Assembly: GCF_023631325.1 (NCBI RefSeq) | Contig: NZ_JALQDG010000003.1 | Location: 951,587-1,015,586, forward strand | DNA length: 64,000 nucleotides | Reading direction: 5' to 3' | Origin: Caballeronia sp. INDeC2 | GTDB taxonomy: Bacteria > Pseudomonadota > Gammaproteobacteria > Burkholderiales > Burkholderiaceae | Shown here: piece by piece, positions 1 to 9,114 of the stretch | How the letters are laid out: each line of letters begins with the position of its first letter | Position numbering within the stretch: the stretch's first letter is position 1 | Notes under the pieces: generated by a model | The model's database searches: none | Seen by the model: the letters and a program-made list of their open reading frames with translations, nothing else | Told to the model about the DNA's origin: nothing | Program-made: the position numbers and the translations under genes

Positions 1-2265
1 CTGCCTTCGCTCAACGCCCTCATCGACTATCGCCCGAAGGTGCCGTTGCGCGTCTACACGGCCGATCATGTGCTGATCGGCGAATTCGGTGAGGAGCGGC
101 GCAGCCTCGTGCGCTTCCAGGACATTCCCGACCAGATGAAGAAGGCCGTCCTCGCGATCGAGGATTACCGCTTCTACGATCACGGCGGGGTCGACTTCGT
201 CGGCATTTTGCGCGCGGGCGTGACCGATCTGACGCACGGCGGCGCATCGCAGGGTGCGAGCACGATAACGATGCAGGTCGCGCGCAACTTCTTCCTGTCG
301 AGCGAAAAAACGTACACGCGCAAGATCTACGAAATGCTGCTCGCGTACAAGATCGAGCGCGCGTTGACGAAAGATCAGATCCTCGAGCTGTACATGAATC
401 AGATCTATCTCGGCGAGCGCGCGTACGGTTTTTCGGCCGCGGCGCGCGTGTACTTCGGCAAGGATCTGAAGGACATCTCGCTCGCCGAAGCGGCAATGCT
501 CGCAGGCCTGCCGAAAGCGCCGTCGGCGTACAACCCAGTCGTCAATCCGAAGCGCGCCAAGGTGCGTCAGCAGTACATTCTCAAGCGCATGCTGGACCTG
601 AACTTCATCACGCGCGAGCAGTACGATCAGGCCATCGCCGAGGAGCTTCACACGAAGTCCGCGGGCACCGAATACGGCGTGCATGCGGAATACGTCGCGG
701 AAATGGTGCGGCAGATGATGTACGCGCAGTACAAGGAAGAAACGTATACGCGCGGCCTCACGGTGACGACGACCATCGATTCCGCCGATCAGGACGCCGC
801 GTACAAGGCCGTGCGCAAGGGCGTGATGGATTACGAACGCCGGCATGGCTATCGTGGACCGGAGGGCAACATCAATCTGCCGTCGAATGCGGACGATCGC
901 GCCGAGGCGATCGAAGACGCGCTCGTCGATCATCCGGACAACGGCGAGCTCGTCGCGGCGGTCGTGACGAGCGCAAGCCCGAAGCAGGTGACGGCGCAGT
1001 TCGTCGGCGGCGATACGGCGACCGTGTCCGGCGAAGGCCTGCGCTTCGTGGCGACTGGGTTGCGCAATAACGCGTCGAAGGCGCTTGCGATCAAGCCCGG
1101 CTCGATCGTGCGCCTCGCGAAGGACGACAAGGGCAACTGGCAGATCACGCAGCTGCCGCAGGTCGAGGGCGCGCTCGTCTCGATGACGCCGCAGGACGGC
1201 GCGATCCGCGCACTCGTCGGCGGCTTCGACTTCAACAAGAACAAGTTCAATCACGTCACGCAGGCATGGCGTCAGCCGGGTTCGAGCTTCAAGCCGTTCA
1301 TTTACTCGGCCGCGCTCGACAAGGGGCTCGGACCGGCGACCATCATCAACGATGCGCCGCTGTACTTTCCCGCGGCGGGCGGCGGCGATGCGTGGGAGCC
1401 GAAGGACGACGACCAGCCCGACGGCCCGATGTCGATGCGCACCGGCCTGCAGAAGTCGAAGAACCTGGTGTCGATCCGCATTCTGTCGTACATCGGCACG
1501 GGCTATGCGCAGGACTTCGTCACGCAGAAGTTCGGCTTCGACAAGGACAAGACGCCGCCTTATCTGCCGCTCGCGCTCGGCGCCGGGCTCGTCACGCCTT
1601 TGCAATTGAGCGGCGCGTATTCGGTGTTCGCGAACGGCGGCTATCGCATCAATCCGTATCTCATCGCCGATGTCGCCGATGCGCGCGGCACCGTGATCTC
1701 GCGCGCGAATCCGCTTAAGGCCGGCAGCAATGCGCCGCAGACGCTCGAGCCGCGCAACGCGTACATCATGAACAGCCTGCTGCATACCGTGGCGACGCAG
1801 GGCACGGGCTCGGGCACCAACGCGCTGAAGCGCAACGACCTGCAAGGCAAGACCGGGACGACCAACGACGCGAAGGATGGCTGGTTCGCGGGCTATCAGA
1901 AGCAGCTCGTCGCGGTCGCGTGGATGGGCTATGACCAGCCCAAGACGCTCGGCAGCCGTGAGTTCGGCGCGCAGCTTGCGTTGCCGATCTGGGTCGAGTA
2001 CATGGGGCGCGCGCTGCGCGGCATTCCGCAGGAGCAGATGGCCAAGCCCGATGGCATCACGACCGTCGACGGCGAATTGTTCTACGCCGACCGCACGCCG
2101 GGCGCGGGCTTCGTCGCGAGCATCGGACTGGACAGCACCAACCCGATGGCGGGCGATGCAACCACGATGGGCGGCGTCGGACCCGCGGGCATGCAGGCGC
2201 CGCCCGCGCCGCAAGTCACGACCGACGAACGCAAGCAGATCATGGACATGTTCAGCAGGCCGTGA
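1..2265 (+). CDS. mrcA: Penicillin-binding protein 1A (5' end outside window)
   Basis: Bifunctional peptidoglycan glycosyltransferase/transpeptidase of the inner membrane, active in the periplasm. The frame is open from base 1, so the N-terminal membrane anchor lies upstream. The glycosyltransferase domain comes first, with EDYRFYDHGG near base 160 and the GASTITMQ stretch near 245-285. The transpeptidase follows, with S-S-F-K (catalytic Ser at 1282-1284), an SKN motif near 1456 and KTGT at 1849-1860. These are the standard class A PBP motifs in the standard order. The gene stands alone on its strand here and ends in a strong terminator shared with the convergent copper genes. Family identity is secure; the 1a assignment rests on overall resemblance to betaproteobacterial PBP1a. 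Confidence 0.96.
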   Translation: MPSLNALIDYRPKVPLRVYTADHVLIGEFGEERRSLVRFQDIPDQMKKAVLAIEDYRFYDHGGVDFVGILRAGVTDLTHGGASQGASTITMQVARNFFLSSEKTYTRKIYEMLLAYKIERALTKDQILELYMNQIYLGERAYGFSAAARVYFGKDLKDISLAEAAMLAGLPKAPSAYNPVVNPKRAKVRQQYILKRMLDLNFITREQYDQAIAEELHTKSAGTEYGVHAEYVAEMVRQMMYAQYKEETYTRGLTVTTTIDSADQDAAYKAVRKGVMDYERRHGYRGPEGNINLPSNADDRAEAIEDALVDHPDNGELVAAVVTSASPKQVTAQFVGGDTATVSGEGLRFVATGLRNNASKALAIKPGSIVRLAKDDKGNWQITQLPQVEGALVSMTPQDGAIRALVGGFDFNKNKFNHVTQAWRQPGSSFKPFIYSAALDKGLGPATIINDAPLYFPAAGGGDAWEPKDDDQPDGPMSMRTGLQKSKNLVSIRILSYIGTGYAQDFVTQKFGFDKDKTPPYLPLALGAGLVTPLQLSGAYSVFANGGYRINPYLIADVADARGTVISRANPLKAGSNAPQTLEPRNAYIMNSLLHTVATQGTGSGTNALKRNDLQGKTGTTNDAKDGWFAGYQKQLVAVAWMGYDQPKTLGSREFGAQLALPIWVEYMGRALRGIPQEQMAKPDGITTVDGELFYADRTPGAGFVASIGLDSTNPMAGDATTMGGVGPAGMQAPPAPQVTTDERKQIMDMFSRP

Positions 2266-2285
2266 CGTGACGCTGCATAGTCGCT

Positions 2286-2328
2286 AAAAAAAGCGCGCCG
2301 GGCTGCAAACCCGGCGCGCTTTGTTTTT
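2286..2328. terminator. Bidirectional intrinsic terminator between mrcA and the copper genes
   Basis: A perfect 10-bp GC stem (2293-2302 with 2310-2319, 7-base loop) is extended by A-T pairs. It has an A-run on its left and a T-run on its right, so it can end transcription from either side. It sits between two convergent units. Confidence 0.9.
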
Positions 2329-2343
2329 TGGACAAGCGTGATT

Positions 2344-2775
2344 TCAGTGACCGACCGTCGCCGGCGATTTCACTTCGCAGTTCACGTTGAGCGTCGACTT
2401 GTCCGCGAACGAAAGGGTGAGGGGAATCGTCGAGCCGACCTTGAGCGGTTTGGCCGGCCCTTCGAGCATCAGGTGATAACCCTTCGGCGCGAAGCTCAGC
2501 GTGCCGTGCGCGGGAATGTCGACGGAATCGACGGGCGACATCGTCGCCGTGCCGTTCTTGCTCTCGGACTTGTGCATCATCGCCATGCCGAAGGCGGGCG
2601 TTTGCGCGGCCGTGAGCGTCGCGGGCTTGTCGCCGTTATTGGCGACGGCGAAGTAGCCCGATGACGGCAGATTTGGCGGCATCGCGCGAACCCAGCAATC
2701 GCGGGCTTCGAGCGTCGCGGCCTGGGCAAACGATGCGCAGGCGAGCGTGCCCACGAGTACAGCGATTTTTTTCAT
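2344..2775 (-). CDS. Periplasmic copper chaperone PCu(A)C
   Basis: Copper(I) chaperone that delivers copper to periplasmic targets such as cytochrome oxidase CuA. The 143-residue protein has a signal peptide ([19 protein letters not shown]). It carries the complete family motif H-x10-M-x21-H-x-M, with ligands His68, Met79, His101 and Met103. It is the last gene of a leftward unit, 7 bases after copC, which supports a shared copper role. All four ligands are present, so it should bind copper. Confidence 0.93.
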   Translation of the reverse strand: MKKIAVLVGTLACASFAQAATLEARDCWVRAMPPNLPSSGYFAVANNGDKPATLTAAQTPAFGMAMMHKSESKNGTATMSPVDSVDIPAHGTLSFAPKGYHLMLEGPAKPLKVGSTIPLTLSFADKSTLNVNCEVKSPATVGH

Positions 2776-2782
2776 TGTGTCC

Positions 2783-3145
2783 TCACTTGACGGTGAAGTT
2801 GTAGTGACCTTGCGTGCGATGCCCGTCCGCCGCGACCGCGGTCCATTGCACCTTGTAGACGCCCGGCGCGAGATCGGGCAGCGCGACGCTTATGTGCTTC
2901 TTGTCGCTGGCATCGACGGTGGAATTTGCAGTGTTGACCTGCGTTCCTTGCGCGTTGGTCACGATGAGCTTGCTGAAAGTCGGCTCGAGCGCTTCGCCGA
3001 AGTCGATTGCGACGTCGTGCGGCGCGCTGACGGTCGCTCCGGGGCCGGGCTGTTGCAGCTTCGGCAATGCATGCGCGCACGCGAGCTGGGCCGAGCCGGC
3101 GAGCACCAGCGCGAGCGCGCGGCGCATGAACGATGATGAAAGCAT
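2783..3145 (-). CDS. copC: CopC-family periplasmic copper-binding protein
   Basis: Small secreted beta-sandwich protein that binds Cu(II) in the periplasm. The signal peptide ends at LACA, leaving a histidine (residue 25) as the likely first mature residue, as in CopC proteins where the N-terminal amine and His bind copper. A second His lies in [10 protein letters not shown] and the conserved [11 protein letters not shown] block is near the C-terminus. The methionine-rich Cu(I) site of some homologues is absent, so this looks like a Cu(II)-only form. The start is supported by AAGGA seven bases upstream. No CopD membrane partner is adjacent. Confidence 0.9.
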   Translation of the reverse strand: MLSSSFMRRALALVLAGSAQLACAHALPKLQQPGPGATVSAPHDVAIDFGEALEPTFSKLIVTNAQGTQVNTANSTVDASDKKHISVALPDLAPGVYKVQWTAVAADGHRTQGHYNFTVK

Positions 3146-3261
3146 GATGGTTCCTTGCGTGCTCGAAGCCGTTGCCGCTTCGAGCGATGTTTGCTGCGTG
3201 CCGAATAAGAGGCTTCATCCCGTGGGATGCGATGGACGAAGCCCATGCGTGGGAACTCGAA

Positions 3262-3642
3262 TCAGGCGAAAGCGGGCGGGGCGCGCGGTTGCGCGGCGTT
3301 GAGCAATGCGCGGCGGGGCGCATCGTTGAGCGGAGCGGCGGCGAATACTTCGCGTGCCGGAAATGCGAAGAAGGCTCGATCGAGCGATACCGGCGGCGTG
3401 GGCGCATGCGCGATGAGATCGCAATACGCGCATGCCTGAAGATGACCGGCGACATCGTGCTTCGCGGTACGCGCATCGAGCGATGCCTGTGCATCGGAGG
3501 CGCACACGGCAGCGAGCAGCGACTCGATGCGCGCATGTTCGAACGCCTGCGATGCGGCGGGCGCGAGCGAAACCAGCAGGATCGCGCATATCGCCGCGAA
3601 CCCGCCTATCTTCCCGATGATGCCCCGACGCAAGTGATGCAT
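3262..3642 (-). CDS. DUF2946 family protein
   Basis: Protein of 126 residues with an N-terminal hydrophobic segment (signal anchor or signal peptide, residues ~10-33). A His/Cys cluster (HLQACAYCDLIAH, ~87-99) is typical of DUF2946 proteins, which are often found beside copper genes in proteobacteria. It is the first gene of the leftward unit DUF2946-copC-PCuAC. The CxxC and nearby histidines suggest metal binding, which is inference; the function of the family is not established. The 116-base gap before copC leaves room for a separate promoter. Confidence 0.8.
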   Translation of the reverse strand: MHHLRRGIIGKIGGFAAICAILLVSLAPAASQAFEHARIESLLAAVCASDAQASLDARTAKHDVAGHLQACAYCDLIAHAPTPPVSLDRAFFAFPAREVFAAAPLNDAPRRALLNAAQPRAPPAFA

Positions 3643-3794
3643 GCCGCGTTTGATCCGTTATCGATGGAGAGACCACGACGAACGGACGATTATGCCACGC
3701 GTGTTTCGACACGCTTCGCATCGAGACGAGACGCTTCGACGCAGCATCGCTTCTTCCTATTTCTTCTTTTTCTTCGATCGAAGCAAACAAGCTA

Positions 3795-3823
3795 TTGCGA
3801 TAAGGTAAGCGAGGACTTATAAT
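3795..3823 (+). promoter_or_regulatory. Sigma-70-type promoter of the initiator tRNA
   Basis: TTGCGA (3795-3800) and a consensus TATAAT (3818-3823) are separated by exactly 17 bases. The -10 box ends 15 bases before the tRNA. Confidence 0.8.
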
Positions 3824-3838
3824 CTTTTCTTCGACGGA

Positions 3839-3915
<77 letters not shown>

Positions 3916-3937
3916 ACACCGTTCAGCATCACGCAGA

Positions 3938-3967
3938 AGAGCCCGGTCAAGCCGGGCTTTTTGCTTT
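3938..3967 (+). terminator. Intrinsic terminator after tRNA-fMet
   Basis: Stem AGCCCGG/CCGGGCT (3940-3946 with 3952-3958) with a 5-base loop, then TTTT. Confidence 0.88.
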
Positions 3968-4131
3968 TCTGCGCGCGCATCGTGATGCGTCCACCGTGCC
4001 AACCGCAAAGTCGCATTAGAACCGGTTCATGACCGACGCACACGTGCGACTTCACATGCGCATGTCAAAATCGCAAGTCTGGGCTAACACACGCCAATCC
4101 CATTTCACGATCGCAAAAGGAGTCCTCGGTC

Positions 4132-4629
4132 ATGGACATTCCACACGTTCTGCAGGCTATCGCGCATCAGGAACACACGCTCGTGTTCCCGCAGTTTCAC
4201 GCCGAGCATGCATGGCAGCTCGGCGCGCAGTTGCGCGAGATGGCCCTCGCACGCGACGCGGCCGTCGTCATCGACGTGCGTACGTTCGGGCGCAAGCTCT
4301 TCTACGCCGCGATGGACAACACCACGCCCGACAACGCGCGCTGGGTCGAGCGTAAGTCGCGCACCGTCGAACATTTTCGCCGCAGCTCGTATGCCATCGG
4401 ACTCACGCTGCAGCAAGCCGGCACCACGCTCGCCGATAAATACAGCCTCGATCCCGCCGACTTCGCGACGCACGGCGGCGCGTTTCCGTTGCGCGTATCG
4501 GGCGCGGGCGTGATCGGCTCGGTCGGGGTGTCGGGACTTCCGCAGCGCGACGATCATCAGATGGTCGTCGAAGCGCTATGCGCCGTGCTCGGCCAGGACT
4601 TCGGCAGTCTTTCGCTCGGGCGCGACTGA
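4132..4629 (+). CDS. UPF0303 / heme-degrading-domain (HbpS-like) protein
   Basis: Cytosolic protein of 165 residues matching the UPF0303 group (HbpS/GlcG-like fold). It has a characteristic early stretch ([20 protein letters not shown]) and a C-terminal [16 protein letters not shown] block. Databases label such proteins 'heme-degrading domain-containing', but heme degradation is not demonstrated for most members and no catalytic residue can be assigned here. The start is supported by AGGAG upstream. It precedes an SMR transporter by 36 bases and may be co-transcribed with it. Confidence 0.85.
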   Translation: MDIPHVLQAIAHQEHTLVFPQFHAEHAWQLGAQLREMALARDAAVVIDVRTFGRKLFYAAMDNTTPDNARWVERKSRTVEHFRRSSYAIGLTLQQAGTTLADKYSLDPADFATHGGAFPLRVSGAGVIGSVGVSGLPQRDDHQMVVEALCAVLGQDFGSLSLGRD

Positions 4630-4665
4630 CGCCATCGACATCTGCGAACCCACACGGCAACCAAG

Positions 4666-5004
4666 ATGCGCTCAACCGCTTATGTGCTCCTCGCAATTGC
4701 GATCGTCGCCGAAGTCGTCGCGACCTCCGCGCTGCGCGCCTCCGACGGCTTCACGCGCGCGCTGCCCGCGGCCATCGTCGTGGCCGGATACGGGCTGTCG
4801 TTCTATCTGCTGTCGCTGACGCTGCGCGCGTTGCCCGTCGGTGTCGTCTATGCCGTGTGGTCGGGCGCGGGCATCGTGCTCATCACGCTCGTCGCGGCGC
4901 TGCTCTTCAAGCAGACGCCCGATCTGCCCGCGATGCTCGGCATGGGCCTTATCGTTGCGGGCGTAGTGGTGCTCAACGCGTTCTCGAAGATGAGCGCGCA
5001 CTGA
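4666..5004 (+). CDS. emrE: SMR-family multidrug efflux protein (EmrE/QacE type)
   Basis: Four-helix inner-membrane proton antiporter of the small multidrug resistance family, 112 residues, the usual family length. The essential membrane glutamate is present (Glu16 in AIVAEVVATS), as is the substrate-site tryptophan in VYAVWSGAG. Helices fall near residues 5-22, 33-52, 57-79 and 86-105. It probably works as an antiparallel dimer exporting cationic lipophilic compounds. A guanidinium exporter of the same family cannot be excluded from sequence alone. Confidence 0.88.
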   Translation: MRSTAYVLLAIAIVAEVVATSALRASDGFTRALPAAIVVAGYGLSFYLLSLTLRALPVGVVYAVWSGAGIVLITLVAALLFKQTPDLPAMLGMGLIVAGVVVLNAFSKMSAH

Positions 5005-5025
5005 CGCGCGTCGCCGCCTGCGGGC

Positions 5026-5409
5026 TTACTTGCAGCGCACGATCATCGAGCGATTCTTGACGTTCGCCGAAATCACGTTGGTGATGCCGCCGCCGGTCGG
5101 GCCGCCTTCCTCGTTGTCCTTCGAGACGATGTCATAACCCGTCGCGCCGCATTTCTTGCCGGCGAGGACATAGCAGCTCGCCCAGCTCGATCCGGCGTCG
5201 GCGCCGCTGCAGTTGACGGCGTAACCGGTCTGTCCGTCGGGCAGATTGATGAGCGATGCTTCGTTCGACGACGCGCACGCGCCGAGCCCGGATATCGCGA
5301 CGATAGCCGCGCCGAGTGTCGCGGCACGCAGCCAGGAGAAGCGCGAAACGGCGCCGCCATGTGCGGCGCGAGCGGAGAGACGGCGCATGCGCCGGCCAGG
5401 TTCCTTCAT
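5026..5409 (-). CDS. Putative lipoprotein, unknown function
   Basis: 127 residues from an ATG preceded by GAGGT at good spacing; an in-frame start 17 codons earlier lacks such a site. A basic N-terminus is followed by a hydrophobic segment and a lipobox (SGLGAC, Cys about residue 45), so it is probably a lipid-anchored envelope protein. The mature part has four further cysteines (two disulphides possible) and a glycine-rich stretch (GGPTGGGITN). I do not recognise the family. Confidence 0.7.
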   Translation of the reverse strand: MKEPGRRMRRLSARAAHGGAVSRFSWLRAATLGAAIVAISGLGACASSNEASLINLPDGQTGYAVNCSGADAGSSWASCYVLAGKKCGATGYDIVSKDNEEGGPTGGGITNVISANVKNRSMIVRCK

Positions 5410-5727
5410 CTTTACCTCGTGAGAGCGAATTGCGATGTGCGCCGCAAGCCTTCGATCCACGGCGAGGGCGCATTTTTTGAGATGTGCATTGTCCCATACG
5501 CGGCTTACGCGACACGTAAGCGGTTGTTATCCGCCGGCGCACGCGGGCAGGGCGGTCGTCGCGGGCGCGTTGCTTGCGAACACTCGATTCACAAGCAACG
5601 ATCAGCAGCGTCGTTCGATGAACTATTTTCCGGATCGCGCACCTTATCCTGGTTGGATTTGCCTGTCGGCTAACAGGACGAATCTGCAAAAGCGCGGCGC
5701 ACGCAACACGCGAAAAGGAGAGAAGTC
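5410..5727. other. Intergenic region with a short inverted repeat
   Basis: 318 bases between the divergent lipoprotein gene and the small gene at 5728. The only structure seen is a perfect 7-bp inverted repeat, GCTTACG-N5-CGTAAGC (5503-5521), a possible operator for either side. AAAGGAGAG at 5714-5722 is the ribosome binding site of the downstream gene. No further ORF is convincing. Confidence 0.5.
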
Positions 5728-5994
5728 ATGGCGGAAAGAGTCACGGGTCCATATCGAGGGTATTACATCAGCGCTTCGGCGCGGCTCGTGCAGGCGCACG
5801 GTGACACTGACGGCGGTGCGCCGATCTACGTCGGCTCGGTCAGTCTCGCGCGAGGCGGGCCTGACGACGTGCATCGCTTCGAGGCGCTCGTCGATCTCGG
5901 ACCCGAGCGGCGCTTTGCGACCGAAGGCGAGGCGCTCGCGCATGTCGAAAAGGCCGCGCGCGAATACATCGACCGCTTGCTGCAAGCAACGTGA
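5728..5994 (+). CDS. Conserved hypothetical protein (88 aa)
   Basis: Soluble 88-residue protein (MAERVTGPYRGYYISASA...) with a strong AAGGAGAG site before its ATG. No signal peptide or membrane segment. The alternating hydrophobic pattern in the first half and an amphipathic C-terminal helix (ALAHVEKAAREYIDRLL) suggest a compact alpha/beta fold. Its stop overlaps the next start (TGATG), so the pair is translationally coupled. Function unknown. Confidence 0.72.
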   Translation: MAERVTGPYRGYYISASARLVQAHGDTDGGAPIYVGSVSLARGGPDDVHRFEALVDLGPERRFATEGEALAHVEKAAREYIDRLLQAT

Positions 5995-6347
5995 TGCGTC
6001 CCGTCCACCTTCGACACACCGTGCTGTACGACGTCGCGAACTGCCTGATCGATCTGTTTCCGAGCGGCGCGGATGTCGCGGAAGTCGGCCTCGAGGCGAC
6101 GCCCGCGCTCTTCGTGAGCTGGCGCACGGGCGGCGTCGCGAATCATCCGGGCAATATCGCGTGGGGCGTGCACTATCGCTTCGACGCGCAGGTGTTGCGC
6201 GACTATCCGCATCTGTCGGAGGCAGCGCGGCAGCGCGTATGCGAACGCGTGCGCGAAATGAGCCGCCTGCTCGACTTCAACTACGCCGATCCGCTGGCGA
6301 GTTCGCTGCTCGTCGTGGATATCGACGAAACCGTGCTTGCCGCGTGA
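5994..6347 (+). CDS. Conserved hypothetical protein (117 aa)
   Basis: 117 residues starting at the ATG of a TGATG overlap with the preceding gene; a GTG one codon earlier is the alternative. The sequence (RPVHLRHTVLYDVANCLIDL...) has no signal peptide or clear membrane span and no motif I recognise. Coupling with the upstream 88-residue protein suggests that the two products act together, which is inference. Codon use and GC match the neighbours. Confidence 0.65.
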   Translation: MRPVHLRHTVLYDVANCLIDLFPSGADVAEVGLEATPALFVSWRTGGVANHPGNIAWGVHYRFDAQVLRDYPHLSEAARQRVCERVREMSRLLDFNYADPLASSLLVVDIDETVLAA

Positions 6348-6530
6348 ACGCCTCGGCGCTGGACCGCGCGGCGCGACCACGGTTACCATAGTCGCCGGAT
6401 CGATTCATGCGATCGTTCGCGGCGCAGCAAACGTATTCGCATCGAATGGAGCGATGAAGCACTTGAACGTCTTCGCGTGACGCCGACCGATGCTCTCCCG
6501 GCCGCGCCGCGCATCAGCAACGAGACAATC

Positions 6531-6815
6531 ATGGATATTCGATTCCTCCCGGACGCGCCCGATTACCGCGATGCCAATCTGACCGTCGAGTTCGCCGCGA
6601 TCGTCGACGGCCGGCGCGTCTCATGCGCCATTTCCGTCGAAGCGCTGGAAGATCACTTCGGCGCGCAAACCTACGACAGCGCCGGCTGGATCGATGCGTT
6701 CGATGCGGGCCGCGCGCGCATCGAAGCCGTCGCACGCGAGCATCTGCGCGTGACCAACGGTATGCCGGTGCTCCTGAAAAGTGGGCATTTTCCGCCGGGG
6801 CGCGTCACGGTCTGA
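6531..6815 (+). CDS. DUF1488 family protein
   Basis: 94-residue protein beginning MDIRFLPDAPDY, which resembles DUF1488 proteins (short proteobacterial proteins with an N-terminal beta-strand, a central FSAAIxGxxVxCxIS-like strand pair and a C-terminal helix). The ATG at 6531 is preferred to an in-frame start 18 codons upstream because family members begin at this point. Function unknown; it lies alone, 183 bases after the coupled hypothetical pair. Confidence 0.75.
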   Translation: MDIRFLPDAPDYRDANLTVEFAAIVDGRRVSCAISVEALEDHFGAQTYDSAGWIDAFDAGRARIEAVAREHLRVTNGMPVLLKSGHFPPGRVTV

Positions 6816-7041
6816 CGCGCTGACGCAGGCGCACCTTCTTCTCTTACACGGCGCGATGTAAGACCTCCATCGCATCGTCTTCTTTATCGTCGATGAACGC
6901 ATCGCGCCGCCTTCCGCGTGATCGCGCAAGGGAGTACCATCGCGGTATTCGCCGCACGCGATGCGATTCGCTCGGCACATAATTTGCTCAATGGCATGCG
7001 CTTTCTTGAGCATTCAAATATAAAAATCGCGCGGGGTCGTC

Positions 7042-7224
7042 ATGCTTCATTCCTTTCTTCACTCACTTGTCGAGTCCAATGCGCTATGGCTCATCTGGGC
7101 AGCCGTTGGTGTGCTGATTCTTGCACTGTGCATCGTGTTCGCGTCGGTGCTGCTGAGCGACTCGGACGAGCCGCTCTATCGTGCGGCCTCGCGCCGGAAC
7201 GACGACGGCAAGATGACCATCTGA
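7042..7224 (+). CDS. Small single-span membrane protein (60 aa)
   Basis: 60 residues with one long hydrophobic helix (about 15-38, NALWLIWAAVGVLILALCIV) and a short charged C-terminal tail, probably on the cytoplasmic side. The ribosome binding site is weak (GGGGT). The codon-position GC pattern fits coding sequence. No family recognised; it lies just before the TetR gene on the same strand. Confidence 0.55.
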   Translation: MLHSFLHSLVESNALWLIWAAVGVLILALCIVFASVLLSDSDEPLYRAASRRNDDGKMTI

Positions 7225-7273
7225 GCGCGCACCCGCGCGCCATGATTTGACTTCGAAAGAGGCGGTGCCGACA

Positions 7274-7984
7274 ATGCCTCGCATGGGACCGCAAGCGCGG
7301 CGCACCGAGCAAAGACGCGAGCAGCGCGAGGCGCTGCGCGAGCGCATACTCATGGTCTCGCGTGAGATTGTGAAGCGCGAAGGCTTCGCATCGCTCTCGA
7401 TGAGAAAGCTGGCCGAGGCGATCGATTATTCGCCCGCCGCGCTCTACCTTCATTTCAAGAGCCGTGGCGACATTGCACGCGCCTTGCGCAAGGAAGGGCA
7501 TGCGAGTCTGCGCGACGTGTTCCTCGCGCATACCTCGATCGCGGATCCGGCCGCGCGTCTGAACGCGATGGGGCGCGCGTATGTCGAATTCGGGCTGGCC
7601 GAGCCCGAGACGTATCGGCTGATGTTCATGGAGCCCGCGGGTTTCGCCGACGCAAACGCCGATGCCGGCGACAACGGCAACGGCCGGGCGGCGGAATCCG
7701 GTGCGGCGACGCTTTCGCTGATCGCGGATGCGTTCGTCGAGTTGCGCGCGGCCGACCGGCTGCCGTCGCGCGCCGCGCCGGTTGCGTGCGCGGAAGGGCT
7801 GTGGGCGAATCTGCATGGCATCGTCGCGCTGAAGCTCAATGGCGCGGCGTTGCCGGAGACGCCGGCTGCGATGCTGGTCGAGCTGTCGCTCGATGCGTGG
7901 TACGCGCCGGTCAACGGAACTGAACCTCGGGGAACCGAAACTCGATTCAACTCACCGGATCGATCCGACACTTCAACACGATGA
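7274..7984 (+). CDS. TetR/AcrR-family transcriptional regulator
   Basis: 236-residue repressor-type regulator. The N-terminal helix-turn-helix (about residues 20-65: EGFASLSMRKLAEAIDYSPAALYLHFKS) is typical TetR. The C-terminal ligand domain contains the W-x-x-L-H-G block (LWANLHGIVALKL) of the TetR WHG group. The ATG at 7274 is chosen; a GTG at 7265 lies closer to the AGAGG site and is a real alternative. It overlaps the downstream acyl-CoA gene by ATGA, so it probably controls that gene in response to an acyl or aromatic ligand (inference). Confidence 0.88.
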   Translation: MPRMGPQARRTEQRREQREALRERILMVSREIVKREGFASLSMRKLAEAIDYSPAALYLHFKSRGDIARALRKEGHASLRDVFLAHTSIADPAARLNAMGRAYVEFGLAEPETYRLMFMEPAGFADANADAGDNGNGRAAESGAATLSLIADAFVELRAADRLPSRAAPVACAEGLWANLHGIVALKLNGAALPETPAAMLVELSLDAWYAPVNGTEPRGTETRFNSPDRSDTSTR

Positions 7985-9090
7985 CCACCGAAGACATCCG
8001 TATCGACACCGCCAACGGCATCGGCTTCATTGCGCTCGATCGCCCGAAGGCACTCAACGCGTTGACGCCGCCGATGCTGCGCGCGATCAGCGAGGCATTG
8101 CGCGCGTGGCGCCACGATCAAGCGATTCGCGCCGTCGTCGTCTATAGCCCGCACGTGCGGGCGTTCTGCGCGGGCGGCGATATCCGCTTCCTGTACGAGT
8201 CCGCGCAGGCGGGCGCGCGCGATGCAATCGACGCGTTTTTCACCGACGAATACAAGCTCAATCACGCGATCTTCACGTTTCCGAAGCCCTATATCGCGGT
8301 CGTGAACGGCGTCGTGATGGGCGGCGGCATGGGCATCTCGCAGGGCGCGCATCACACGGGCGGCCTGCGCATCGCCACGCAGTCGACGAAGATGGCGATG
8401 CCCGAGACGCGTATCGGCCTCTTTCCCGATGTCGGCGTGAGCTGGTTCCTCGCGCGCGCGCCTGGCGCGATCGGACGCTATCTCGCGGCGACGGGCGCGA
8501 GTATGGCTGCCGCCGATGCGCTCTATGCCCGCATGGCCGACGCCTATCTCGACGATGGCGCGCTGCCGGGACTCGTCGAATCGCTTCGGCATCAGCGCTT
8601 TCTCGATGGCGTCGAGATCGTGCGCTTCGTTCAGAACGAGACGACGAAGTACAAGGTCGCGCCGATCCCCGAGAGAAGCGAGCTGGCCGCGGCGCGCACG
8701 ATGATCGACAAGCACTTCGCGGCAGGCAACGGCGCTTCGATTCTGGCGTCGCTCGAACGCGAGGCGGACCTCGGCAACGACTGGGCAAAACGCACGGCAG
8801 CGCAGTTGCGCGAGCGCTCGCCGCTTTCCGTCGATGTGTCGCTGCAGCAAGTGGATCGCGCGAAGTTCTCGACCATGGCCGAGACATTGCGGCGCGATCT
8901 CGATCTCACGCGCACGATGTTCGAGCGCGGCGACGTGCTAGAGGGCATTCGCGCGCGCATCGTCGACAAGGACAACGAGCCGCGCTGGAAGATCGCGCGC
9001 GCCGAGGACGTGAACGCCGCCGATGTCGACCGCATGTTCGAGAGCGCGTGGACGCCCGCGGCGCATCCGCTGCGGCTTCTGAAGGACTGA
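7981..9090 (+). CDS. Enoyl-CoA hydratase/isomerase family, 3-hydroxyisobutyryl-CoA hydrolase-like
   Basis: 369-residue cytosolic crotonase-fold enzyme. The CoA/oxyanion loop (CAGGDIRFLYESA, ~59-72) and second glycine-rich segment (NGVVMGGGMGISQGAHH, ~103-119) are clear. MPETRIGLFPDVG carries the acidic residues used by 3-hydroxyisobutyryl-CoA hydrolases of valine catabolism. The C-terminal extension of about 100 residues over simple enoyl-CoA hydratases also fits that subgroup. Its ATG overlaps the TetR stop, making a two-gene unit. No other valine-degradation gene lies nearby, so the exact substrate is inferred. Confidence 0.88.
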   Translation: MTTEDIRIDTANGIGFIALDRPKALNALTPPMLRAISEALRAWRHDQAIRAVVVYSPHVRAFCAGGDIRFLYESAQAGARDAIDAFFTDEYKLNHAIFTFPKPYIAVVNGVVMGGGMGISQGAHHTGGLRIATQSTKMAMPETRIGLFPDVGVSWFLARAPGAIGRYLAATGASMAAADALYARMADAYLDDGALPGLVESLRHQRFLDGVEIVRFVQNETTKYKVAPIPERSELAAARTMIDKHFAAGNGASILASLEREADLGNDWAKRTAAQLRERSPLSVDVSLQQVDRAKFSTMAETLRRDLDLTRTMFERGDVLEGIRARIVDKDNEPRWKIARAEDVNAADVDRMFESAWTPAAHPLRLLKD

Positions 9091-9114
9091 TGCCGCGCAG
9101 GCTTCGACGCCGGA

